Shown: positions 25,618 through 34,201, numbered from the stretch's first letter. The stretch: DNA of 64,000 nucleotides from CG2-30-36-16 sp964372115 (GCA_964372115.1 CAYJPN010000018.1:1-64000), one strand, 5' to 3'. Numbers and translations are program-made. Notes: a model not told the origin generated them from the letters alone.

Positions 25618-26295
25618 TTATTTTTGAAATTCTTCAACTCCATAAAGTTTTAAATCTGCAACGCCCCGGCGGACTTTATTCATAAATCTGTTACCGGGAT
25701 CGTATTTAACAGTGCGGTAATTCGGGTCTTTCTCTAGCCAGAGCGGACTGTTTTCAAATAATCTGTACTCGTGATGACCTATTAAATATTTAATACCGGG
25801 ATATTTATCAACCAAATATTTAACAAGATTAATATTGGCAGCTATTTGTTCATCCGTAAGATTATCGATATTATCACCACCACCAACGTTTTCCACACCT
25901 ATAGAATTGTAATTTAATCCGATGCAATGTCTTGCCATTTCTGTTTCGGGCATTAATCTGCATATGGAACCATCTTTATCTACAAGAAATTGAATTGCCA
26001 CATTAACCTGCCCCGCAGATGCCAGATCGGGGCGGCTGCCGTTTAATGTTTCCATGTTAAAAAGATTATAACACGAATCGAAATCATTAATCGCCGTCCA
26101 ATGAAGCACTATAATTTTAGGATCTATCGAAATGTTTTGCGCATTAATACCGCAATGCGTTTTTATATACTGTTTTGTAAGTTCAATTCGTTTGGAAGAA
26201 AAAGATATAGGTTTATCGATTATAAAAGAATTACTGCCGCAGCTATAAAAAGCAAGCGGCAATAATAACAACACTATAAACAAGAATCGATTCAT
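25618..26295 (-). CDS. N-acetylmuramoyl-L-alanine amidase (Amidase_2), lipoprotein
   Basis: The 225-residue protein has a lipobox (AFYSCG) and an Amidase_2/PGRP fold (about 40-215). Likely zinc ligands are His in VLHWTA, His in YLIGHHEY and a residue in the VKYDPGNRF loop where the family usually has TDPG. NYNSIGVENVGG is the substrate-side strand. It cleaves the bond between muramic acid and the stem peptide. The VKYDPG change at the third ligand position is worth noting. The gene starts 3 bases beyond the end of the trans-sulfuration gene and is probably co-transcribed with it. Confidence 0.82.
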   Translation of the reverse strand: MNRFLFIVLLLLPLAFYSCGSNSFIIDKPISFSSKRIELTKQYIKTHCGINAQNISIDPKIIVLHWTAINDFDSCYNLFNMETLNGSRPDLASAGQVNVAIQFLVDKDGSICRLMPETEMARHCIGLNYNSIGVENVGGGDNIDNLTDEQIAANINLVKYLVDKYPGIKYLIGHHEYRLFENSPLWLEKDPNYRTVKYDPGNRFMNKVRRGVADLKLYGVEEFQK

Positions 26296-26298
26296 CTT

Positions 26299-27519
26299 TT
26301 AGACTGATTGTTCAACTTTATTTGTTAACGATTCCATAACCTTACTCAAAGCATTATCAAGATCGGCAATAATTTCGTCAACATTTTCAATCCCGACAGA
26401 AAAGCGAACGAGTCCATCTGAAATGCCTGCGGCTTCGCGCGCTTCCTTACCCATTGAAAAATGCGTCATGCTTGCCGGATGCTGGATTAATGATTCAACC
26501 CCGCCAAGGCTAACCGCAATTTGCGACAGCTTTACCGAGTTCATCAAAACACGACCAGCTTCCAACCCGCCTTTAACTTCAAATGTAATCATGCCGCCGT
26601 ACCCGTCATGCTGTTTTAATCCAAGCTCGTATTGCGGGTGACTCTTTAGTCCCGGGTAACGAACCCATTTTATCTCCGGATGTTTTTCAAGATATTCAGC
26701 AACTTTCATTGCGCTCTGGCAATGACGTTCCATGCGTATTGAAAGTGTTTTTATTCCCCGGTGAACAAGGAAAGAATTGAACGGATCAATAACGCCGCCA
26801 AGCTGATTTAAAGTTTTACGAAAGTGTTTGTAACTTTCTTCATCTTTTACAACAACCACGCCGCCAACAACATCGGCATGACCGTTTAAAAACTTTGTTA
26901 GGCTATGAAGTACTACATCAGCGCCAAATTCAAACGGGCGCTGTAATGCCGGACTCATAAAAGTGTTATCAACTACAACAACAGCATTATTTTTATGTGC
27001 TACTTCAGCAATAGCGCTTAGGTCGGAAATTGCAAGCGTAGGGTTGCCGGGAGTTTCTACATAAATAACTTTTGTATTTGGTTTGAGAGCATCTTTTACT
27101 GCCTGTGTGTTTGTTGTATCAACAAAAGTAGACTCAACACCAAAACGTTTGAAGATGGTATTTAATAAAGTTGTAGTGGGTCCGTAAACAGCCGCCGAGC
27201 ATATAACATGATCGCCGGAGGATGTAAGCGCGCCAAAAACGGTTGTTACGGCAGCCATGCCGCTTGCGCAGCCTAAAGCTTTGTGCCCGCCTTCAAGCTC
27301 GGCAATCGAGTTTTCCATTGCTTCAACCGTTGGGTTAGCCATACGGGTATATATATATCCTTTTTCTTCACCAGCGAATAATGACGCGCCATGCTGTGCT
27401 GATTTAAATTTGAAAGTTGAGGTTTGATAAATTGGCGGGACAACGGCACCGAATTCATATTCATCTATTCCAGAGTGTACACATTTGGTTTCGAATGAGG
27501 TTTTAGAGTTTTTTTGCAT
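26299..27519 (-). CDS. Trans-sulfuration PLP enzyme (methionine gamma-lyase / cystathionine gamma-synthase family)
   Basis: The 406-residue protein is a full-length Cys/Met-metabolism PLP enzyme. YTRMANPTVEAMENSIAEL binds the neighbouring cofactor phosphate, ASGMAAV is the phosphate loop, VVVDNTFMSPALQRP holds the ring Asp, and SLTKFLNGHADVVGG has the Schiff-base Lys. Overall it looks most like methionine gamma-lyase or cystathionine gamma-lyase. The active-site loop reads VYGPTTTLL, with Pro where methionine gamma-lyases have their typical Cys, so the lyase name is not safe. The product may be homocysteine, cysteine or methanethiol. Confidence 0.85.
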   Translation of the reverse strand: MQKNSKTSFETKCVHSGIDEYEFGAVVPPIYQTSTFKFKSAQHGASLFAGEEKGYIYTRMANPTVEAMENSIAELEGGHKALGCASGMAAVTTVFGALTSSGDHVICSAAVYGPTTTLLNTIFKRFGVESTFVDTTNTQAVKDALKPNTKVIYVETPGNPTLAISDLSAIAEVAHKNNAVVVVDNTFMSPALQRPFEFGADVVLHSLTKFLNGHADVVGGVVVVKDEESYKHFRKTLNQLGGVIDPFNSFLVHRGIKTLSIRMERHCQSAMKVAEYLEKHPEIKWVRYPGLKSHPQYELGLKQHDGYGGMITFEVKGGLEAGRVLMNSVKLSQIAVSLGGVESLIQHPASMTHFSMGKEAREAAGISDGLVRFSVGIENVDEIIADLDNALSKVMESLTNKVEQSV

Positions 27520-27627
27520 ATTCCTTTCCCCGGATGTGGTCTTCAGTTTTGATGACCGGATTAGTAAAATTTTAAATAATCAACCATCAAAAATAGTGCT
27601 ATTCTAAAAACTTTCCTAAAAATACTG

Positions 27628-28881
27628 TTATTTAAACTCTTCATTACGTTCGTTGGCTACGGCATGCAATTGCTCTGCAACCGATGGAAAACGGGAAAGT
27701 ATTTGTTCGAAATTTTTCTTTTCTAAAATATAAAGATCGGAATAAGTTACAGCTTTTACACTTGCAGTTCGGGGGCTATTTTTGAATAATGAAATTTCAC
27801 CAAAAAAGTTGCCGTCTCTTAAAATGGCAATTACCTTTTTACCGTCACCGGAAACCACTTCAAGTTCACCCTGAATTATAAAATACATTTCTCTCCCAAT
27901 TTCGCCTTCGCGACAAACAATATCACCGGGTGAAAAAACCATCGAACGAAAATTTAACGCAACCTCCTGTTTAAAATTTTCCGGAGCTTTTTTGAATATT
28001 GGAATTTTATCTAAGATATCTTTTTTTAAAAAAAGTGCAGTCTCAATTTTTAACGCCGGCGGCAGCGATGTAAGTAAACTCGATTCATCAAACCCAAGCC
28101 TTCTTTTCCATGCATAGGTATAATAATTCTTTATTTTGTTCTGAAGCTCTACCGGCAATTTCCTGTATTTTACAAAAGCCTTTAACCGCTCGATGTTTTT
28201 TGTGTAATATGTTTTTGACGGATCCTGCTGCGATAAAATACTTGCAACATTTCCAATGATGTAACCGTAAACTCCGGCGCCAAACAACATAACTATCATA
28301 GTATAAATTTTTTGTCCGGTTGTAATCGGTGGAACATCTCCGTAGCCGACTGTTGTTAAAGTCTGTATTACCCAGTACAACGCGGTAACATAACTTTCAA
28401 CCGCATTATCCGGATGCACTGCTTTTGTTTGAACTAACCAACCGCATGCAAGCCAGTGAGATGTTATCAATAACCAGAAAAGAAAAAATGAAAAGGATAA
28501 ATAATCGGAAAACTTTATTTGATGGTGTTTCCATTCATGCATATACTGCCCGATTCGCGTTAGTTTTATCAACCTCAACATGTAGAGAGCAACACCCCCG
28601 AACAGGGCAAAGGGGAAGAATGCTAAAAAATCAATTGTGAGCCACAAATTTTTTGAAGCTGGTTTTTCGACGGTTTCTATATCACTATTACTGTTTGTAA
28701 ATGCGTGAAGGAAAAAATCAGCCGCAAAAATAGCTGTAAAAAGCCAATCGAAAACCTCAAAAATATACTTATCTCCAAAAGGCAGCACAAGCCTTGCCGG
28801 AATATATATAGCACTTACTATTGCGCTAAGCGAAATAACAACCCGCCATATTTTTTCTTGTAATAATATTCCTGTATTCAA
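27628..28881 (-). CDS. Cyclic-nucleotide-gated-type potassium channel
   Basis: The 417-residue protein has six membrane helices (residues about 12-220), with an S4-like LYMLRLIKLTRIG and a pore selectivity filter TTVGYGDVPP, the potassium signature. A C-linker and a cyclic-nucleotide-binding domain (about 300-405) follow, with FSPGDIVCREGEIGREMYFI and GNFFGEISLFKNSPRTASV. The GEISL...RTASV phosphate cassette is intact, so cNMP binding is plausible. It resembles bacterial CNG channels such as MloK1 and SthK. The frame offers only a TTG start at 28881, directly before the first helix. Confidence 0.87.
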   Translation of the reverse strand: MNTGILLQEKIWRVVISLSAIVSAIYIPARLVLPFGDKYIFEVFDWLFTAIFAADFFLHAFTNSNSDIETVEKPASKNLWLTIDFLAFFPFALFGGVALYMLRLIKLTRIGQYMHEWKHHQIKFSDYLSFSFFLFWLLITSHWLACGWLVQTKAVHPDNAVESYVTALYWVIQTLTTVGYGDVPPITTGQKIYTMIVMLFGAGVYGYIIGNVASILSQQDPSKTYYTKNIERLKAFVKYRKLPVELQNKIKNYYTYAWKRRLGFDESSLLTSLPPALKIETALFLKKDILDKIPIFKKAPENFKQEVALNFRSMVFSPGDIVCREGEIGREMYFIIQGELEVVSGDGKKVIAILRDGNFFGEISLFKNSPRTASVKAVTYSDLYILEKKNFEQILSRFPSVAEQLHAVANERNEEFK

Positions 28882-28956
28882 ATGTTTTTTAACATAATTA
28901 TTTTTTAAAGCTAAAAATTACCCGCCATCATCAATAAACATGAAATTATTTTTTTA

Positions 28957-29886
28957 TTACTTAAACCTCAAATTCCAGACGCCATTCAAACTTAGTTTTA
29001 ACTGGGCATCGGCTAAACCTTTGTAATCATCCTGGTATAAAATACCCGAATCAACGAGAAGCCATTGGCTTATAAAAAATCTTAGTCCCACAACACCAAG
29101 TATTCTTTTTTCAGTTTCAAGCTGCCCGTTTTTTGAGTTAATTTTTATATACGGAAATGATTGAGCTTCGAACATAAATTTTGTACGTTCATTTAAGTCA
29201 AACTCAAGACCGCCGTATAGATTAAAAATACTTTTTGCTTCTTCTTCGGGGTGGATGTAAACAGCATTCCAATAATTATATACTGTGTTTACATTTTTTA
29301 ACCGCATATCCGAATACGAGATCCCGGCATGAATTGAAACTATATCTTTTATTTTTTTGCTTACAGAAAAGTATGCAGTAGTCATCCGCGAATCATAATT
29401 AATGCTGCGCATTCCCTGGTTAAATAATTCATCTGAGTTTGATAAAATATCCGTTGAATTACTGCTCGAATTATTCCATTCATTATTAGTTTTTATGCCA
29501 ATCGCAATTCCGGGCAGGTGTTCTGTTTCGCTCAACAGTTTTATTTTCATACCGATATAACTAAAACTTTCTTCACGATTAAATATTGAGCCCATAAGAG
29601 ATGCACTGCTCAATTCAATATCGCCGTAACCACCGAGCCCGAGACTAACCGTCCCGAGAAAGTTATTCGTTTTCCCAAAAGAAAACGAGCTGCCCACAAG
29701 CAGGCTGAAATCAAGTGAGTTTAATACTCTTGCCGTTGGAATTGAAAACACTCTCGGTAGTGTGTGATCAAAAATAAAACCATTGTTTTGCTGTATGGCA
29801 GCCGAGTCGTTTTGCGCACTTATAGGAGCAAACGTACCTCCAAGAAATAAAAAACCGATAAACAAAAAACGAAAAATATTTTTCAT
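28957..29886 (-). CDS. Secreted outer-membrane beta-barrel protein of unknown function
   Basis: The 309-residue product has a signal peptide (to APISAQ), a conserved start FDHTLPRVFSIPTARVLNSL, then repeated amphipathic strands and a last strand ending in LRFK. It reads as a barrel of the transporter or porin type. I cannot name the family. It lies 70 bases downstream of the channel gene on the same strand with no clear terminator. Confidence 0.6.
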   Translation of the reverse strand: MKNIFRFLFIGFLFLGGTFAPISAQNDSAAIQQNNGFIFDHTLPRVFSIPTARVLNSLDFSLLVGSSFSFGKTNNFLGTVSLGLGGYGDIELSSASLMGSIFNREESFSYIGMKIKLLSETEHLPGIAIGIKTNNEWNNSSSNSTDILSNSDELFNQGMRSINYDSRMTTAYFSVSKKIKDIVSIHAGISYSDMRLKNVNTVYNYWNAVYIHPEEEAKSIFNLYGGLEFDLNERTKFMFEAQSFPYIKINSKNGQLETEKRILGVVGLRFFISQWLLVDSGILYQDDYKGLADAQLKLSLNGVWNLRFK

Positions 29887-30352
29887 GTTAACCCTCTAAA
29901 TAATGTGTTAAAATCTAAGATAATTTTTGCAAGTTAACAAGCGTTAAATAAGTTTCAACAGCAATGTTTTTTTAAAAAACCTAACCCGGCCAAACCAGAA
30001 CCCGTCAATTTGAAATCATCGCATGATTGTTTGCATGGCTGCATGACTGAATGAAAGCCATTCATCTATTCGTTTTTGAATAAGTCCCCTTACGCAAAAA
30101 TATTGACAACGGAGTAAAACTAAGACTTAATTGCGAAAGCATAGATGAATGGTTTAGATTCAATTTATTTAACACTTTAATAATCTTCATGCAGCCATTC
30201 GATCATGCCGAGTTTTAATAAAAGAATGCGTTCCACCAGTATCTGCTTATTAAATTGTCGAGCAAGTTAAAAAATTAAATGTTATATTTTACCAACTTTT
30301 CCTCTTGTTCCTGGTAAAAAAAGATTTTTTACAACAAACACATGGAGTTTAT
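29887..30352. other. Non-coding region with nested inverted repeats
   Basis: No gene is seen in this 466-base stretch. It contains the nested inverted repeats at 30021-30208, listed separately, and a GGAG ribosome site at 30344-30347 for the next gene. Confidence 0.55.
30021..30208. repeat. Nested imperfect inverted repeat, about 190 bp
   Basis: Three arm pairs lie one inside another: GCATGAT (30021-30027) with ATCATGC (30202-30208), ATGGCTGCATGA (30035-30046) with TCATGCAGCCAT (30187-30198), and CCATTCATCTAT (30058-30069) with ATAGATGAATGG (30141-30152). The whole could fold into a long stem-loop or be a degenerate mobile element. Confidence 0.6.
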
Positions 30353-31150
30353 ATGCCTCTAATTTCGTTAACAGACCCGCTGCGCGAAGAATACCGCCGG
30401 CTTTTTGATTCATGCCAGATAAAGTCTTCAAAAATGCCTTCCGTCGAAAGTATTATAAAAAGTATTCTTCCAAACAAATCACGCTATCAATCAGTTTCCG
30501 ATTCTCTAAATATCCCCTGGTTTTTTATAGCGGTAATTCACAACATGGAATCTTCTTTAAACTTTAACCGGCATTTACATAACGGCGACTCGTTAAACGC
30601 CCGGACAACGCATGTACCATCAGGTCGACCTCAGGATGGAGTTCCACCGTTTACCTGGGAAGAAAGTGCTGAGGATGCTTTAAAACTAAAAAATCTTCAT
30701 CAATGGGAAGAGTGGAGCGTTCCAGGCATGTTATATAAGATTGAAGAATACAATGGCTGGGGTTACCGTCGTTCACATCCGTACGTTCTTTCCCCCTATT
30801 TATGGAGTTTCTCAAATCATTATGCACAAGGAAAGTATATTGCAGATGGACGCTGGTCGGATACAGCAGTTTCGCAGCAATGCGGCGCTGCAGTTGTTTT
30901 AAGACGGCTTGCAGAAAAAGGTGAGATCACTTTTAAAGCCGAACCGGATGTCGATCATACAGACGAAATATTAAAACCACTAATAAGATATTCGAGTAAA
31001 AAAATAAACGGCGCAGTCGAACTGCAGGAATTCTTAAATAAACTGCCCGGTATTTATGTAAAAGTTGACGGCTGCCCGGGCGATAAAACATCTGAAGCAT
31101 TTAAAAAAGTAACCGGTTATTATTTAAATGGTGATGCCCGGATAAAATAA
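30353..31150 (+). CDS. Lysozyme-like / peptidoglycan-binding hydrolase
   Basis: The 265-residue protein has a lysozyme-like helical domain (about 45-190). IPWFFIAVIHNMESSLNFNR carries a Glu-Ser pair like that of lytic transglycosylases, and NGDSLNARTTHVPSGRP, PPFTWEESAEDAL and YNGWGYRR follow. The C-terminal 60 residues (GAVELQEFLNKLPGIYVKVD, GCPGDKTSEAFKKVTG) look like a peptidoglycan-binding repeat. No signal peptide is evident, as in phage endolysins. The ATG at 30353 is preceded by GGAG; an in-frame TTG upstream is not. It heads a three-gene cassette. Exact glycosidase specificity is unknown. Confidence 0.65.
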   Translation: MPLISLTDPLREEYRRLFDSCQIKSSKMPSVESIIKSILPNKSRYQSVSDSLNIPWFFIAVIHNMESSLNFNRHLHNGDSLNARTTHVPSGRPQDGVPPFTWEESAEDALKLKNLHQWEEWSVPGMLYKIEEYNGWGYRRSHPYVLSPYLWSFSNHYAQGKYIADGRWSDTAVSQQCGAAVVLRRLAEKGEITFKAEPDVDHTDEILKPLIRYSSKKINGAVELQEFLNKLPGIYVKVDGCPGDKTSEAFKKVTGYYLNGDARIK

Positions 31151-31160
31151 AGGAGTAAAT

Positions 31161-31517
31161 ATGAATAAGTGGAGCAGAAACAATAGAGCCTGCACAACTA
31201 CCTGGTCAACATTACGGGTACTTCATCAACTTGTAGCCAAGTTCGATACTGCAGGTTCAATAAAAATGGATGAGTTAACTTTTTGGAATTCGTCGACAAC
31301 CCCCGAATTAAGAACTATTCAAGCAAATACACTCGCATACCAGATTGATAATTTTTTTAGAATGATTAGACGGGCTCAATTTGAAGCTGGTTCTACGCAC
31401 GAAAATGCAATTACCGATATGGTGAAGTGCCTCTTAGACAAAAATAAAACTGTGACCGATTTTGCAGAACTTAATGATTTTTATTATTTGTTTTGGGGAG
31501 AAGACGATGACTGGTAA
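31161..31517 (+). CDS. Hypothetical protein of the lysozyme cassette
   Basis: The 118-residue protein has no family I recognise. It is mostly helical, basic at the start (NKWSRNNRACTTTWSTLRVL) and acidic at the end (YYLFWGEDDDW), with no signal peptide or membrane segment. The AGGAG site before 31161 and the 10-base gap to the lysozyme-like gene show co-transcription. Its stop overlaps the start of the next gene. A cytoplasmic partner or immunity-like function is possible, but there is no direct evidence. Confidence 0.55.
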   Translation: MNKWSRNNRACTTTWSTLRVLHQLVAKFDTAGSIKMDELTFWNSSTTPELRTIQANTLAYQIDNFFRMIRRAQFEAGSTHENAITDMVKCLLDKNKTVTDFAELNDFYYLFWGEDDDW

Positions 31518-32679
31518 GCAATTTTTTATACTGCTTTTCGCATTATTTTCAAACATGTCGTTTGCACAGGAAGAAATTAGTATTGATTCATTAAAGGTAC
31601 TTTTAAATGCCGCCGGTATTTCCGTAGAAGCTCTTAATAATATGCTCGGTGATATTTATACAAGCACATTAAAACAGCCCGCTACTATAAACGAAACAAT
31701 TAAAGAAACTTTTACAAATAATAAACCATGGACAATATTAGACGGATTGACTTTTTCGTTCAAAACTTTCCAGACCGATGACCCCGGCAATAGCGCTGCG
31801 CTTGGTTTAAGTTATGAGTATGATAAAAATTTGTACCGCTACTTTTTTGATAAGGCTGGAACAACATCAACCGGGATGAACATGTCTATTAACGCATCCG
31901 GTAATGCCGCGTTTGTAAAAACTCTAAACCCCAATAATTTTTTAAGCTCAAAAGCGTCTATTCATTTTTTCCGCTCCAGTGGCGGAGCATTAAGAGTTGA
32001 CGATGAGACTGCCTCAAAATTGAATGCGCTCGAAGATAGTCTTGTTTTGCTTGATGACGTTGACCACAGTCCTCTTTGGAAAGAATTTCTTTCTGGGATT
32101 ACATCCCAACTGACAACTCAAACTTTTGTGGATTTATCAATTGTCGGCGGTTTGGAATCGAACCAGGATTTTACACAAAAGAATTATATTATCGGGGGAA
32201 AGCTCGGTTTTGATCTGAAGGCTTGGAATGATAATTCAACTCTTTCAAAATGGAATGTTTTTGATTACCCGTTTGCCTGTATAAGATTTTTGACTGGGCT
32301 TGATGATAATTTTACGCCTTACGGTTCATCATATCCTACTTTTCTAATCGGCTATTCTTTGGTTAATCCGGAAAGAGATGTTGTAAGAAATACTCTTGGT
32401 GAAACAAAAAATTATGGGCGTCTTGAGGCGGAAACCGGATTTAAAACGATAGTTATGCTTATGAATGACAAACCCGTTTTCTTTGAAGCATCCCTAAATT
32501 ATTATACAGAATTTAATGCATCAAAAAAAATAAGCGGCGCCGGAACAGATGAGTTTATTTTTTTTAGCGCAGCTTTAAAACTTCCGACCGGCGCCTATTT
32601 TTCTTACAGCACCGGCAAACTTCCTTTGGATGTTAAACGCGATAAAGTATATTCGCTTGGTTTTGAATTACAATTTTAA
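31507..32679 (+). CDS. Secreted barrel-like protein of the lysozyme cassette
   Basis: The 390-residue product begins with a signal peptide (to NMSFAQ), then a helical leader of about 55 residues (SIDSLKVLLNAAGISVEALN). The rest is beta-rich with many short strands and ends in LGFELQF, consistent with an outer-membrane barrel. The ATG at 31507 has a GGGGAG site six bases before it and overlaps the end of the upstream gene by 11 bases, which points to coupling. The function is unknown. Its place beside a wall hydrolase suggests envelope insertion or release of something. Confidence 0.6.
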   Translation: MTGKQFFILLFALFSNMSFAQEEISIDSLKVLLNAAGISVEALNNMLGDIYTSTLKQPATINETIKETFTNNKPWTILDGLTFSFKTFQTDDPGNSAALGLSYEYDKNLYRYFFDKAGTTSTGMNMSINASGNAAFVKTLNPNNFLSSKASIHFFRSSGGALRVDDETASKLNALEDSLVLLDDVDHSPLWKEFLSGITSQLTTQTFVDLSIVGGLESNQDFTQKNYIIGGKLGFDLKAWNDNSTLSKWNVFDYPFACIRFLTGLDDNFTPYGSSYPTFLIGYSLVNPERDVVRNTLGETKNYGRLEAETGFKTIVMLMNDKPVFFEASLNYYTEFNASKKISGAGTDEFIFFSAALKLPTGAYFSYSTGKLPLDVKRDKVYSLGFELQF

Positions 32680-32700
32680 AAGTAAATTAATGGAGTAGTC

Positions 32701-33087
32701 GTGAATAATGAAACCGGAAAAATAACATGGTTCGATTTAACCGTCACTAATGCAGAAGAGGTGAAGGAATTTTATTCAAAAGTTACGGGCTGGAAAAGCG
32801 AGCCGTTTGCCATGCAAGGTTACAACGATTATAATATGCTGTTGCCGGTATCGGGTGATACTGTTGCCGGAATTTGTCACGCGCGCGACGGCAATTTGAA
32901 TCTTCCGCCACAGTGGCTTATTTATATAACAGTGAATGATATTGAATCGAGTGTTGCTGCTTGCATGGACAACGGGGGGAAAATAATAGCCCCGATCAAG
33001 GAAATGGGTTCGTATGGAAAATATTGCGTTATAGAAGACCCTGCCGGTGCGGCGGCGGCTTTATTTGAACCAACAAAAAAAATATAA
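32701..33087 (+). CDS. VOC-family (glyoxalase/bleomycin-resistance-like) protein
   Basis: The 128-residue protein has two beta-alpha-beta-beta-beta modules of the VOC fold: KITWFDLTVTNAEEVKEFY with VTGWKSEPF, and QWLIYITVNDIESSVAACMD with YGKYCVIEDPAGAAAALFEP. Metal-ligand positions are not obvious, so enzymatic function is uncertain. The GTG start at 32701 follows GGAG at 32692-32695. The gene is 21 bases behind the barrel gene and could belong to the same transcript. Confidence 0.83.
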   Translation: MNNETGKITWFDLTVTNAEEVKEFYSKVTGWKSEPFAMQGYNDYNMLLPVSGDTVAGICHARDGNLNLPPQWLIYITVNDIESSVAACMDNGGKIIAPIKEMGSYGKYCVIEDPAGAAAALFEPTKKI

Positions 33088-33091
33088 ATAA

Positions 33092-33257
33092 TAATTGGGG
33101 CTGTCTAAAAAGTCTTTCCCCCGAGCATTGAGCTTGTCGAATTAGGTTTTCGATTCGAATTGCTAACTTCGACACTTCGATAAACTCAGTGCGGCGTAAA
33201 CTCGGCGGCGCGCGAACTCAGTTAGCGCGTAAATTTACTTTTGTGACAGCCCAAATT
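33092..33257. mobile_element. MITE-like inverted-repeat element
   Basis: GGGCTGTC (33098-33105) and GACAGCCC (33245-33252) form terminal inverted repeats, extended outward by TAATT/AATTA with one mismatch. The inside is markedly richer in GC than the flanks and has its own inverted arms (CATTGAGCTTGTCGAA with TTCGATAAACTCAGTG, imperfect). It has no coding capacity. A short non-autonomous element or a repeated intergenic cassette fits best. Confidence 0.55.
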
Positions 33258-33279
33258 ATTAATTTACAATAGTCTAAAT

Positions 33280-33624
33280 CTATTTATCATTATACCTTTT
33301 TTCCGCCGGTATACTTTCAATTGTTTTTTCAAGAAGTGTTTCAACCTCGCTTTTTAAATCAAACAACGGATCATCTTTTAATTTTATTTCTTGTAATACC
33401 TCAAATAAAAATTTCTCACTGCCGTATTTATTCCAATCGTTTTGTAGTTCTCCGTTCGCGTGGACTTTTTGTTGCAGCTGAAAGGCATGCCGGTTAAAAA
33501 TTTTATCCAGGTTAAAGCTGCCGCTTAAAAATATTTTCCCGTTAATTTTATTTTCAATTTTAAATATACCAGCCGGTTTTGGAGTAAGTAAATATTCTTG
33601 TTTTAATTTTTTCTTGTCAACCAT
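33280..33624 (-). CDS. GIY-YIG-like nuclease-family protein
   Basis: The 114-residue protein has GIFKIENKINGKIFLSGSFN near its start, which follows the GIY-YIG pattern in a weakened form, then NRHAFQLQQKVHANGELQND and WNKYGSEKFLFEVLQE. Proteins of this type are often encoded with ArsR-like DUF2087 regulators in Bacteroidota and Firmicutes, as here. The first motif has Gly-Ile-Phe, not Gly-Ile-Tyr, so nuclease activity is doubtful. I chose the ATG at 33624; a TTG at 33645 would overlap the regulator by 8 bases. Confidence 0.6.
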   Translation of the reverse strand: MVDKKKLKQEYLLTPKPAGIFKIENKINGKIFLSGSFNLDKIFNRHAFQLQQKVHANGELQNDWNKYGSEKFLFEVLQEIKLKDDPLFDLKSEVETLLEKTIESIPAEKRYNDK

Positions 33625-33637
33625 AATTTTTTCTTTT

Positions 33638-34189
33638 TTATTCAATTCGCTTATAAATTTGATTTTTCCGTGTCATCCTTTTTTCTTCAATCAGCAAACG
33701 CCTTATTGTGCAATGGTCATCATATGCTTTGTTGATGATTGAATCAACTTCGTTTTCAGTATAACTTTTGTCTTTCTTAAACATATTTGCAAATACATCG
33801 AGAACAATAAGTTTTTTCTTGTGCTGCGCGGGTAATTTTAGAAGTGTATTTTTCTTAAAAAATGTTTTAAGGACTTTCTCTTTGTACTTTTCTATCCGCT
33901 CATCCTGTATAAATTTGCCAACATTTGTAAAAGATGTTATTTCGCGTAGTGACAGATTCAAAACTTCTTCATTGCAGGTATAGACGATATAATATTGTTC
34001 CTTTTTTTTTGAAACTAACCCGGCTTGTTCCAATTTTTTCAGATGGAATGAAACTGTTGAGGCAGCCAGTTTGTGCCGCTCCGAAAGTTCTTCTACATAT
34101 TGCGCCTTTTCCATCAATGAATTTAAAATCAACAGCCGGGATGAATCGGCAAGCGATTTCATAATTGTAATACTTTCTTTTATCTGCAT
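33638..34189 (-). CDS. ArsR-type regulator with DUF2087 domain
   Basis: The 183-residue protein has an ArsR-like winged helix (residues about 1-85: SLADSSRLLILNSLMEKAQY, SERHKLAASTVSFHLKKLEQ, AGLVSKKKEQYYIVY) and a C-terminal DUF2087 (about 105-180: KKLIVLDVFANMFKKDKSYT, DDHCTIRRLLIEEKRMTR). No metal-binding Cys pair is seen in the recognition helices. It heads a two-gene operon, and a duplicated dyad upstream suggests that it represses itself. Confidence 0.82.
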   Translation of the reverse strand: MQIKESITIMKSLADSSRLLILNSLMEKAQYVEELSERHKLAASTVSFHLKKLEQAGLVSKKKEQYYIVYTCNEEVLNLSLREITSFTNVGKFIQDERIEKYKEKVLKTFFKKNTLLKLPAQHKKKLIVLDVFANMFKKDKSYTENEVDSIINKAYDDHCTIRRLLIEEKRMTRKNQIYKRIE

Positions 34190-34201
34190 ATTATATATTA
34201 T

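Noticed and set aside
30353..32679. A prophage lysis cassette
   Set aside because: No holin-like membrane protein, phage structural gene or integrase is nearby; only the hydrolase looks phage-like.
33120..33200. TTCGAA-containing stretches that could suggest a tRNA T-arm
   Set aside because: No cloverleaf with acceptor and anticodon arms can be drawn; the sequence belongs to the MITE-like element.
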